Assembly: GCA_019635775.1 (NCBI GenBank)
Contig: JAHBYU010000009.1
Coordinates: forward strand, 124,001-188,000
Origin: Rhizobiaceae bacterium
Lineage (GTDB): Bacteria; Pseudomonadota; Alphaproteobacteria; Rhizobiales; Rhizobiaceae
Reading direction: 5' to 3'
DNA length: 64,000 nucleotides
The notes under the pieces: generated by a model
Seen by the model: only the letters and a program-made list of their open reading frames with translations
What the model was told of the DNA's origin: nothing
Database searches by the model: none
Program-made: the position numbers and the translations under genes
Shown: piece after piece, positions 1 through 7,560 of the stretch
How the letters are laid out: each line of letters starts with the position of its first letter
How positions within the stretch are numbered: the first letter of the stretch is position 1

Positions 1-56
1 CATACATGTATATTGCGAAGAGCACGCACAAGCGCCTGCCCTTCCGGGATGCCATG

Positions 57-524
57 TCATATGGAGAAGTGTGGAGGTCCGCGTGCTTCCGGAATCGTGC
101 CGGGTTCTCCCGGCGGTGCCCGCTGCGCCCCCGGCTTGAATTCCTTCGCCCTGATCACAAGCGGAAAGGTAAGAGGGGATATGCTCGGCGATGGCTCGAT
201 GATGGGTCCGACAGCGCTAACAGCCTCGCAAAGAGCCCTGCAACACTCTCCGGCCATATGCTCAAGCGGATCGTCGAGAGGTTGGTCGGTCTTGCCGGAA
301 GGCGCGCAGATGACGAAGCTCGGACCGAACTGATCGGTAGCCATTAGCGTCTTGGAATAAGCGACCGCCAGACCTTGCAGCAGGAAGAGATAGGCGAGCA
401 GAAATGGCAGGACAAAGCCCGCAACTCCTTTGGCCCGCGATATCCCAAGAGTGCTCATGGCAGAATCATGAGCCTGCACGGCGGTATTGTCACTGCGACA
501 AATCCGTCCCAAGTCCCGCACCAT
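57..524 (-). CDS. DUF2946-like membrane protein
   Basis: A 155-residue protein with one hydrophobic segment (about residues 34-56) that could be a membrane anchor or uncleaved signal. It is followed by a Cys-rich stretch (FVICAPSG, ECCRALC) and an Ala-Arg-Gly-Pro-Pro motif near the C-terminus. This layout resembles the DUF2946 family of small alphaproteobacterial membrane proteins, whose function is not established. The start at 524 has a GGGATGG stretch upstream. A second Met at 458 would give a shorter form that keeps the hydrophobic segment. It stands alone, about 130 bases from the next gene. The family assignment is from memory of the motif layout and is moderate only. Confidence 0.5.
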   Translation of the reverse strand: MVRDLGRICRSDNTAVQAHDSAMSTLGISRAKGVAGFVLPFLLAYLFLLQGLAVAYSKTLMATDQFGPSFVICAPSGKTDQPLDDPLEHMAGECCRALCEAVSAVGPIIEPSPSISPLTFPLVIRAKEFKPGAQRAPPGEPGTIPEARGPPHFSI

Positions 525-650
525 GCGACCATCCCGAACCTACCTTCGAGTTGACCGGGACAGTCTGGATGAATAGCGCAGTAGATGAGGGGATCGCTCA
601 TCACACAGCTTTTTTCCTGCAGAACGAGCTCTCCTAGCTAAAAGATCCGG

Positions 651-1904
651 TCACGAATTCCCATGAGCATAGAGCGGCAATCGCGGCATCTCACCGTCAG
701 CGATCCTCCAGATCCATGCGTCGACATCAGGCCGCGAGGAGATCATCTCGCGCAACGCGTCCTCGTAGCCATCCGCTGCCGCTAACGGAACGATGTACAG
801 GCCGACCGGTCTATCCCCTGTCTGGAGCATCGCCGCGGCGCTCGGCTTTCCCGCCGGCAGGTTGTAACGCAACCCCTTCACGCTACGAGCCCTGAGCTTC
901 GCGAGCGCATCGATCAGCCGCTTCTCATAAATCGAATCGTAAGGCACCCAATTCTCAGCGACCACCATCAAGGCGATCTCCTCGACCACGGCGAGCCCCG
1001 ATGGGGCAATGCCGAACGTGGCGATGGTCATGAGATGCGATTGTTCGTCCGCATCCCACAAGGCAAGCTCATTTTCGAAGTGAGCCACGAGTCGGCGATG
1101 AAGGATTTCGTCGAGCATTAACGGAAAGGCCGGCATATGCTTGATAACCAGGCGATGCCCGTTACGCGCCGGCGTGACATCCTTCACCTCGCCCACAAGG
1201 ATCATCAATTTCCGCGGACCGCTCCTCGGTTGTAATGCAAGTGCCAGAGCAGCGGCCCGACGCTGCTCGATCGCAGCCTTGTCCGTGGCGCGAAACGGCT
1301 CGGGCACGAATAGCACATCGCTCAGCATTCCACCCCTTACCGTCATCTGCCGGGCCGCTTCGATCAGATGCCATCTGATGTTGAACCAATGCCGCTTTCC
1401 CGACCAGCGCGAGGTCCAGGCTGTCAGCTCCGCCTGGTGCCAGAGATAGTGCAGCAGACTGCGCAATGAGAGTTTTCGCGCATCACTTATGACGCTCTCC
1501 ACGGTGCCCATACCAGCAACTGGAGCTGTCCTGAATCCGAGTTTCGTCAAGCTGAACCCAACCTTTAACGCTGACAGCCCGGTCTCGGGATCAATCTGAA
1601 TGGCGTTTCCCATTAGTACGCCGAGGCCGGAAAACTCATCAGGGGGGTCGTAAGATGAGCAAGTCACATCGTGCGCGCTACCTGAAAACGGCATTCGCTT
1701 GACGATGTACTGATCTCCGACCTGCGCAATGTACATGGCAAGACCAGATTCCTTGCAAAGGCAAAGGGGACGAATGCGGCGACGATACGAATCGGCCAGC
1801 ACACCCTGCAGGTCCGGTGAGGTTTCCTCGATCTCGCGGTCAGCCAGTCTGAAACGTCGCATCGCCTCCATCGCTCCGGATGCCATGGCATCCCCGCTTG
1901 TCAT
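651..1904 (-). CDS. DUF1173 family protein
   Basis: A 417-residue protein whose sequence (RIRPLCLC near residue 42, then many conserved Trp and Arg residues) matches the DUF1173 family, which is frequent on rhizobial plasmids and conjugative elements. The molecular function is unknown. No membrane segments or nucleotide-binding motifs are visible. The frame is open to 1931, but the Met at 1904 gives the more usual N-terminus. It is transcribed away from the long plus-strand accessory tract and is probably a single-gene unit. Confidence 0.72.
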   Translation of the reverse strand: MTSGDAMASGAMEAMRRFRLADREIEETSPDLQGVLADSYRRRIRPLCLCKESGLAMYIAQVGDQYIVKRMPFSGSAHDVTCSSYDPPDEFSGLGVLMGNAIQIDPETGLSALKVGFSLTKLGFRTAPVAGMGTVESVISDARKLSLRSLLHYLWHQAELTAWTSRWSGKRHWFNIRWHLIEAARQMTVRGGMLSDVLFVPEPFRATDKAAIEQRRAAALALALQPRSGPRKLMILVGEVKDVTPARNGHRLVIKHMPAFPLMLDEILHRRLVAHFENELALWDADEQSHLMTIATFGIAPSGLAVVEEIALMVVAENWVPYDSIYEKRLIDALAKLRARSVKGLRYNLPAGKPSAAAMLQTGDRPVGLYIVPLAAADGYEDALREMISSRPDVDAWIWRIADGEMPRLPLYAHGNS

Positions 1905-2230
1905 TGATTCACGGTTTTCTCGATGACGCAACGGGATGGCTTCATCCCTAAAGCATCGAACAGACCTCGCCCTTCCTGGATGCCGTGCTGGAACGAAGAA
2001 CCCACCCGAAGAATGCGGTGCGGACCTGAAGCTCCGAGGTCGTTCCCACTAAGCAATTGACCGTGCGCCCTTGCCGCCCTTGGCAACTTCTCGATGGCGC
2101 TGCGGCTGGCTGCAGCGGCGCCACTTCTTTGGCGTAAGGCGCTGCCGGCAGAGGGAGAGAGGAGGCGGGTGGCGGGCGGCGGGTAAAGGTCCGGGAGAGA
2201 GGCTCCCGGCGCCCGTCGCGGAGCAAGACC
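1905..2230. other. Intergenic region with GA-rich leader
   Basis: This non-coding stretch lies between the DUF1173 gene and the DUF932 gene. From about 2148 it holds a purine-rich run (GGGAGAGAGGAGGCGGG) and then a hairpin, CCGGGAG (2191-2197) pairing with CTCCCGG (2203-2209) around a GA-rich loop. The segment GCCCGTCGCGGAGCA follows just before the ATG, and nearly the same 15 bases precede the ATG of the DUF2958 gene at 3581. Related leaders occur before 7561, 16003, 23871, 25470 and 33289. Confidence 0.55.
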
Positions 2231-3427
2231 ATGACCCAGATGGAAATTCAGGCGCCTGTGCGCAACGCGCGCAATGGCTACAAGGTCGACGCCAGCCGCG
2301 GCCAGCGCATCGGCCGCGTGTCCTCGGAATGGTTCAACCGGCCGGATGACGAACGCTACCTGTCCCTCACGGACCTCAACGATGCGGTGAAGCGGCGGTC
2401 CGAACGCAGCAAGACACGGATCGTCGAAAGTGAGGCGATCCGTGTGGAAGCCTCTCGAGACAATCCCGAGCGGCTGACGTTGATGCTGCCAGACGCGCCC
2501 GCGCCCGTCGCGCCGACACACTGGAGTTTCGGCCAACTCGCCAGCCTGGTCGGTGCGCCGGCGACCTATCTGCGTCAACTTCCGGCAGCGCTCGCCGGTA
2601 TTAATCTGCAGTATGGGCTTTCCACGCACCGCGCGGAGCAGGTGAAGACACTCGAAATCGAGAACGGACGTCTCGAACTTCGAGCAGTCACAGGTCCCGA
2701 CTACGGCAGGATTTTCGACCACGAACTCGTGGACGCGGTGCAGAAGATCGCGGGCAACGGCACCGGGGACACGCGCTGGAAGGTGCCGGGCGTGCTCGAC
2801 TGGTCGACCAGCATCTACAATCCCAATGTCGATATCTCGAAGCACACGACAACGCTGTACGCCTCGGACCGCGACATCTTCGTGTTCCTGGTCGACGATC
2901 TCAACCCGATCGAAGCGGGGCGACTGCCGAATGGCGAGCCGGATCTATACTTCCGCGGATTCTACGCGTGGAACAGCGAGGTCGGCTCGAAAACCCTAGG
3001 AATTGCAAGCTTTTACCTGCGTGCCGTCTGCCAAAATCGCAATCTATGGGGTGTGGAAGATTTCCAGGAAATCACCATTCGCCACTCAAAATACGCCGCC
3101 TCACGCTTCGCTCTCGAAGCCGAACCGGCACTGATCCAGTTCGCCGAATCCTCGCCGATGCCGTTCATCAATGGCATCAAGGCGGCACGCGAGCGGATCG
3201 TCGCACGTGACGATGAGGATCGCACGACATTCCTTCGCAAACGCGGCTTCTCGAAAGGCGAGACCGGGAAGATCATCGACGCCGTACTTGCCGACGAGGG
3301 GCATCCGCCGGCGTCAGTCTTCGACTTCGTCCAGGGAATAACCCGGGTCGCACGCGACAAGCAGCACCAGGACGACCGGCTCGATATGGAAGGCAAGGCC
3401 AAGAAGCTCCTCGATCTCGCCCACTGA
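2231..3427 (+). CDS. DUF932 domain protein
   Basis: A 398-residue DUF932 (phage/plasmid-related TIGR03299-like) protein. Typical features are the segment around LRAVTGPDYGRIFDHELV (about 155-172) and a C-terminal basic region. Members are common on mobile elements and some are suspected anti-restriction or replication accessory factors, but no biochemical role is proven. The ATG follows the GCCCGTCGCGGAGCA leader. The next gene is 150 bases downstream, beyond a strong hairpin, so this is probably its own transcription unit. Confidence 0.8.
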   Translation: MTQMEIQAPVRNARNGYKVDASRGQRIGRVSSEWFNRPDDERYLSLTDLNDAVKRRSERSKTRIVESEAIRVEASRDNPERLTLMLPDAPAPVAPTHWSFGQLASLVGAPATYLRQLPAALAGINLQYGLSTHRAEQVKTLEIENGRLELRAVTGPDYGRIFDHELVDAVQKIAGNGTGDTRWKVPGVLDWSTSIYNPNVDISKHTTTLYASDRDIFVFLVDDLNPIEAGRLPNGEPDLYFRGFYAWNSEVGSKTLGIASFYLRAVCQNRNLWGVEDFQEITIRHSKYAASRFALEAEPALIQFAESSPMPFINGIKAARERIVARDDEDRTTFLRKRGFSKGETGKIIDAVLADEGHPPASVFDFVQGITRVARDKQHQDDRLDMEGKAKKLLDLAH

Positions 3428-3482
3428 TCCGTTTTTCCCGACGGGGCCGTCTCTGGCTGTCGGCTCTCGATAAGCATCGCTT

Positions 3483-3518
3483 CAAGGCGCCGTCCTCCCA
3501 TACGAGGACGGCGCCTTG
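3483..3518 (+). terminator. Hairpin terminator after DUF932 gene
   Basis: A perfect 15-bp stem (3483-3497 with 3504-3518, CAAGGCGCCGTCCTC in the left arm) with a 6-base loop, placed 55 bases after the stop codon. No clear T-run follows, so termination may need Rho or the hairpin may protect the 3' end. Confidence 0.55.
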
Positions 3519-3580
3519 CATCGTGACGGGTCAACAGGTCGGAAGGTGGGCTTTCGTCCGCCCGTCGCGGAGCACGACCA

Positions 3581-3985
3581 ATGGCGCAAATCGCGCAGCA
3601 TCCATCACCTCTGCTGACGTCCGGTCAGCGCGAACAGCTTCTTGTCAACGGCCGCCAGAGCGGCCGCGATCATGTCCCGGTGGTGAAATTCTTCAACCCG
3701 GTTGGCATCGGCACATGGCTTGCGACCGAGCTCGATACGAACGGCGACACCCTATACGGATTGGCGCAACTCAACGACGCACCTGAACTCGGATCCTTCA
3801 GCTTGGCGGAACTTGCCACGCTGGTGCTGCCGTTCGGGATGCATATCGAGCGCGATCTCTGCTTCAGCAGCGCATTCCCGATCTCGGCCTATGCCGAAGC
3901 CGCCCGGCAGACGGGCAGCATCATCAACGGGGCAATCCGCGTCCTTGCCAATCCCGCAAGGGCCGGCCGCGGGGAGCGCACGTGA
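3581..3985 (+). CDS. DUF2958 domain protein
   Basis: A 134-residue protein matching DUF2958: the block PVVKFFNPVGIGTWLATELD (about 33-52) and the later LGSFSLAEL and ERDLCF segments are typical. The family is found on mobile elements and its function is unknown. Its stop overlaps the next gene's start, so the two are translationally coupled and begin a run of tightly packed genes to about 6377. Confidence 0.75.
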   Translation: MAQIAQHPSPLLTSGQREQLLVNGRQSGRDHVPVVKFFNPVGIGTWLATELDTNGDTLYGLAQLNDAPELGSFSLAELATLVLPFGMHIERDLCFSSAFPISAYAEAARQTGSIINGAIRVLANPARAGRGERT

Positions 3986-4761
3986 TGCGCTTTCGTCCCT
4001 GGCCGAAGCCCGAACCCTATCGCGACACGTCGCGCAAGCGCGGGGCCTTCAGGCGCAAGCAGCGCCTCGAGCGCGAGGCGCTGCCGCTCTTTTCAGAGAT
4101 GATCGCTGCTGGCCAGCACAGCGTCGACGAAGAAATGGCCCGCCGCCACATCTGGTGGGACGAGCGTGAACGCGAGCAACGTACCCTGCACGCCGGCCGG
4201 TGGCGCAAAGCCCGCGGCCGGCTTTTCGCATTGCCCGCGGACCTTCGCAGCACAATCCGAAACCTCTGGCGCGGCTGCCCTTATCCCGCGGATCCCACCT
4301 ATCTGCTCGTTCTCCTTCGCCAGATTAAGGTCGGCCGCGTCGATCCACATCGCCCTCCCTGGGCTTTCGACGGCAAATTGACCGTCAGGACCACGCCGAA
4401 CCCCGAAACATTCGACGAAGCCTTTCGCCAGATTGGCCATCGAAAAATCTGCGGCGGGCCGAAGGCCACGCCCGCGGACGAGTTCCTGTTCTGTGGCAAT
4501 CTCGGTTCAGGCATCCTGTTCCTACGCACCCGCGTGCGCCTCAACGACCCGCATGAGAGCTTCTACACCTCCTCCGGCCACCGGCTGCGGGACTCCCATG
4601 TCGGCCGCGCCGGTCACTGGATCGATCTCGAAGTGCGCGGCGAGTGCTCGGACGGTGAGCTCGAGCTGATCCGCCGTCTTGCACAGGCCGCCGACACACG
4701 CCCGGTCCACGTGCGCCGGGTCGATACGATGGCACCCACGCGCGGCGAGGCAGCATCATGA
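3985..4761 (+). CDS. Hypothetical protein (accessory tract)
   Basis: A 258-residue protein I do not recognise. The N-terminal 75 residues are very basic and helical; the rest is mixed alpha/beta. A GTG lies just before at 3982, but the ATG at 3985 directly follows the upstream stop. The stop overlaps the next start (ATGA at 4758). Its conserved neighbours suggest a function within the mobile element, with no further clue. Confidence 0.7.
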   Translation: MRFRPWPKPEPYRDTSRKRGAFRRKQRLEREALPLFSEMIAAGQHSVDEEMARRHIWWDEREREQRTLHAGRWRKARGRLFALPADLRSTIRNLWRGCPYPADPTYLLVLLRQIKVGRVDPHRPPWAFDGKLTVRTTPNPETFDEAFRQIGHRKICGGPKATPADEFLFCGNLGSGILFLRTRVRLNDPHESFYTSSGHRLRDSHVGRAGHWIDLEVRGECSDGELELIRRLAQAADTRPVHVRRVDTMAPTRGEAAS

Positions 4762-5321
4762 CCACCTCCCTGGTCCCCAATCGCCGTCTTCTCGTTCTCG
4801 CCTGCTCAGCCATGAAGCGGCGAGATGCCGACTATATGCCGGCCCGCCTCCGCTATGACGGGCCGCTCTGGCGCACCTTGCGATCGGTTGATCCGGATGG
4901 CACCCGTGCCAAGGTGGCGTTCCTGTCGGCGCATTACGGATTCCGCGATGCCGAAACCCCGATCGCATATTACGATGCGCGGCTGACGCCAGATCTGGCC
5001 GGGCGCATGATCGCCGGCGGCATGACCACACGCTGGCCGCGGCCCCGCCGTCGCAACGGTCCCGACAATGCCGGCATGCATCCCGGCCACGAGATCGCGT
5101 CGATGTCGCGCTACGGCCGTGAGCCCTTCGGAGATGTCGCCCTTATCGGAGGCGGTCTTTACCTCACGGTGATGTCGGCCATGCTGGCCGGGTTCCAGCG
5201 CATGGGATGCGTCGCCACGGACGCCGCCGTCACCACGATCAACGGTCCGATCGGCCGCATGCGGCAGGATCTGCGCCGGTGGCTTCTCATGGTTGGTGAT
5301 GGCCGGGGAGATGCGCCATGA
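4758..5321 (+). CDS. DUF6884-like / YaaA-like protein
   Basis: A 187-residue protein that opens with LLVLACSAMKRRDADYMPA (about 10-28) and continues with RYDGPLWRTLR. This cysteine-containing start is typical of DUF6884-type proteins distantly related to the peroxide-stress protein YaaA fold. The biochemical role is unknown, but a nucleic-acid or nucleotide-related role is possible by fold. It overlaps both neighbours by four bases (ATGA), so it belongs to a coupled operon. Confidence 0.6.
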   Translation: MTTSLVPNRRLLVLACSAMKRRDADYMPARLRYDGPLWRTLRSVDPDGTRAKVAFLSAHYGFRDAETPIAYYDARLTPDLAGRMIAGGMTTRWPRPRRRNGPDNAGMHPGHEIASMSRYGREPFGDVALIGGGLYLTVMSAMLAGFQRMGCVATDAAVTTINGPIGRMRQDLRRWLLMVGDGRGDAP

Positions 5322-5659
5322 TGAGCCATCCCGAAGCCTGCCAGGCACTGACCCGTATGGAAGCCCGCCTGCGCGAGACGCGGCACAATCTCTCCGAGCT
5401 TGAGCGGTCCCTGCGTGAACGAGCGGAAGCGGAGGCGATCAGCTCTCGACCGAAAATGCGTCGCTACAACCGCCGCATGTCGAACTGGACCGGCATCGCC
5501 GAGGAAACCTATCTCCGCATCCTCGACCGCCTCCTCGACAATGCCGCGATGGACCTCGAAAGGCTGCGTCGCAAGATCGAGCGCCAGGACGCTGCGATCG
5601 AGACGCTTCGGCGAAAGTATCGCGTCAACGCCATGCGGCCCACCTACTCGCCGCTGTAG
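5318..5659 (+). CDS. Small coiled-coil hypothetical protein
   Basis: A 113-residue highly charged protein, rich in Arg, Glu and Leu, predicted by eye to be mostly helical coiled coil (about 8-40 and 60-100). No catalytic motif is visible. The start overlaps the upstream stop (ATGA) and the gene ends before a hairpin terminator, so it closes this transcription unit. Confidence 0.65.
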   Translation: MMSHPEACQALTRMEARLRETRHNLSELERSLRERAEAEAISSRPKMRRYNRRMSNWTGIAEETYLRILDRLLDNAAMDLERLRRKIERQDAAIETLRRKYRVNAMRPTYSPL

Positions 5660-5685
5660 GCGTCGATCACCAGCATCAGGCCTTC

Positions 5686-5714
5686 AGCCATCCCCTCAGC
5701 CCGAGGGGGTGGCT
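5686..5714 (+). terminator. Hairpin terminator
   Basis: A 12-bp stem (AGCCATCCCCTC at 5686-5697 with GAGGGGGTGGCT at 5703-5714, one G-T pair) with a 5-base loop, followed by TTCGCC. It lies 27 bases after the stop of the coiled-coil gene. Confidence 0.5.
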
Positions 5715-5772
5715 TTCGCCATGACGGCTTTCAGGTCGGGACGTCTCCCGCCGCCGTCCTGGAGATAACCAT

Positions 5773-6177
5773 ATGCCGAACCAGCAGACCACCACCGACT
5801 ATTCCGACGATATAGCATCCGCGCTTGCAACCGAGGGTGGCTACCTTGCCGTCGGTCGCGGCGGCTTCATATTGCACTTCCGCAACGGCGCGATGCGCTC
5901 GGGATATGACTGCGAGACGATCAAAGCCCAATGCATCGCCGCAGGCCTTCCCGTGATCGACAGCCGCTCCGTCGACTTCGGCGCCGCGGCCAGACTGGCC
6001 TTGAATGGACCCATGGCGGCCGTCGGCCGGAAGCCGGACCCCACGCCGTGGCATGGTCTTTCCTACGCGCCGCTCAACGCGATCGCAGCGGCCTATGCCG
6101 CAGCCGGCGCCGAGGTGTGGAATTTTCCCGGGGTCGATACCGCGTCGAAGGAAAGCGGCGAAGGGACCGAGCCATGA
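5773..6177 (+). CDS. Hypothetical protein
   Basis: A 134-residue protein I do not recognise. It has a compact alpha/beta look with no signal or membrane segment. GGAGATAACC precedes the ATG. It overlaps the next small gene by four bases (ATGA), so the pair is coupled. Confidence 0.65.
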   Translation: MPNQQTTTDYSDDIASALATEGGYLAVGRGGFILHFRNGAMRSGYDCETIKAQCIAAGLPVIDSRSVDFGAAARLALNGPMAAVGRKPDPTPWHGLSYAPLNAIAAAYAAAGAEVWNFPGVDTASKESGEGTEP

Positions 6178-6377
6178 GCGGCCGGCCCATCCTGCAGCTC
6201 TACACCACGATGCACGAGTTCGAGGACCTGCATGCACGGTACGATCGAACGCGCAGCACGAGCAAAACGGTCACAGTCGACCGTCAGGCGCTCATCCACA
6301 TTTTAATGGACCATGCCCGCATGCTCGAGGCGTTGCGCAAAGCCGGGCGGGTCGATGTTCCCGAACCGGCAGAATAG
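6174..6377 (+). CDS. Small hypothetical protein
   Basis: A 67-residue protein, hydrophilic and helical (MHEFEDLHARYDRTRS in the N-terminal half). It is coupled by an ATGA overlap to the preceding gene. Its 3' end overlaps, antisense, the end of the DUF5615 remnant on the minus strand. Function unknown. Confidence 0.6.
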   Translation: MSGRPILQLYTTMHEFEDLHARYDRTRSTSKTVTVDRQALIHILMDHARMLEALRKAGRVDVPEPAE

Positions 6378-6765
6378 CCCTCCGCCCGGAAGATCGAACC
6401 TTTCGATCGTAACAGTCCTCTCGGCATCTACGGTGATTTCAAGCACCTCGTTCCACGCTTCCTCACCTTCGATCTCGGCAAGGGCAAGAAGAAGGAGCCT
6501 GACCTGCAGATCGAGGTTCATCAGACCGAGCGGGGTGTTGAATGTGACCAGACCGACATGCAGCTCCTCGCGGCCATAGAGGCCCCGGAAATCCGTTGTG
6601 TTGTGGGTGACCAGGACATAGCCGTCATCGACGGCGCGCCTGGTCACCACATGGTCCTTGGCGCCGGCCAGGCCCAGCCATCGCACATGAGCGGACTCCG
6701 GATAGCCATGCGCGTGCCAGCTTCGCCAGGTCCGGGCTCAGGCATTCGTCGATCAGGAATTTCAC
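6303..6765 (-). pseudogene. DUF5615 PIN-like toxin, frameshifted
   Basis: A DUF5615 (PIN-fold, VapC-like) ribonuclease toxin. The frame from a GTG at 6765 reads MKFLIDECLSPDLAKLAR, the classic family start with its first acidic residues. The remainder (HGYPESAHVRWLGL, then VVTRRAVDDGYVLVTHNTTDF) continues in another frame. The shift fits loss of two bases in a CGCGC tract near 6712, and the span of 463 bases is not a multiple of three. The GTG overlaps the stop of the DUF433 partner (GTGA at 6762-6765). It is either inactivated or a base-call error. Confidence 0.7.
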
Positions 6766-7382
6766 GAAGCGGCCGGCAAGTCGTCAAGTCGCACGATACG
6801 CGACGACCTGGCTGGCTTCGACCGCCATGCCGGCTTCAACGGCGGGCGGCCGCGGCGCGGATAAGCCGCAGCATAGTCGGGGGCAAGGCCGATCTGGTCG
6901 AGGGCGAGCTGCGGATAGGCGCTGTGGATCGCCTCGGGCGTGTCGCCGTTGGCGATCATGTCGGCAATGTCATGGACCAGCACGCGCGTTCCCGCGAAAA
7001 CCGGCTGGCCTCGCAGAACATCGGCATCATACGACACCATCGCCTTTGCCTTCCTCAGCCGGGCGAGGCCGGTCTTCACTTGGGCGGCGATCGGCCTCAG
7101 GTCGACCTTCAGCGGATCGTCAGAGACCACCGATGCGACCTCGCTCGCGATCGCACGCGCGACAATGCGACGCCGCGCCGTCGGCGTCAGCATCTCAGCC
7201 GTCAACCATGCAAGACGCAGACCGACAAGGCCGGATCCGACGATCACCCGGCTGCCTCGCCGCATCTCGACATGACCGTGCAACAGCCCCGCGTCGATGA
7301 TGCGATGCACCTGCTTGAGCGGGACGCGCGTTACGGATGCTGCCTCGTTGGCGGTCAGCGCTTCGCTCCCGATCCCGGCCAT
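6762..7382 (-). CDS. DUF433 antitoxin-like protein
   Basis: About 206 residues. The C-terminal part (DVLRGQPVFAGTRVLVHDIADM) is a DUF433 domain, the usual antitoxin partner of DUF5615 toxins. The N-terminal part (LTANEAASVTRVPLKQVHRIIDAGLLH) looks like a MerR/excisionase-type helix-turn-helix that would bind the operon promoter. The frame is open to 7577, but that extension overlaps the parB leader. The ATG at 7382 is preceded by GGAAGG and gives the sensible N-terminus. It is divergent from parB and probably autoregulated from the 7383-7560 region. Confidence 0.72.
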   Translation of the reverse strand: MAGIGSEALTANEAASVTRVPLKQVHRIIDAGLLHGHVEMRRGSRVIVGSGLVGLRLAWLTAEMLTPTARRRIVARAIASEVASVVSDDPLKVDLRPIAAQVKTGLARLRKAKAMVSYDADVLRGQPVFAGTRVLVHDIADMIANGDTPEAIHSAYPQLALDQIGLAPDYAAAYPRRGRPPLKPAWRSKPARSSRIVRLDDLPAAS

Positions 7383-7560
7383 GAAAATAATCCTTCCAAA
7401 TCTGTGGAACATATATAGCTCTCCTCCCGTCGACAGTCCAGCACCGCGTCGCTTCCGGAGGCGGCGCGGCCGCCACAGGGAGAGGGGGGCGGGGAGGTTT
7501 CCTGACGGGTTTGGAGGTCCGGGGAGAGTCCCCGGGCCGCCCGTCATGGAGAACCTGACC
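7383..7560. promoter_or_regulatory. Divergent control region and parB leader
   Basis: This spacer separates the DUF433 gene and parB. It carries an AT-rich spot (GGAACATATATAGCTC near 7408) in otherwise GC-rich DNA, a likely promoter or operator. It also carries a GA-rich leader (CAGGGAGAGGGGGGCGGGG from 7475) and a hairpin, CCGGGGA (7519-7525) with TCCCCGG (7529-7535), before the parB ribosome-binding site. Confidence 0.4.
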
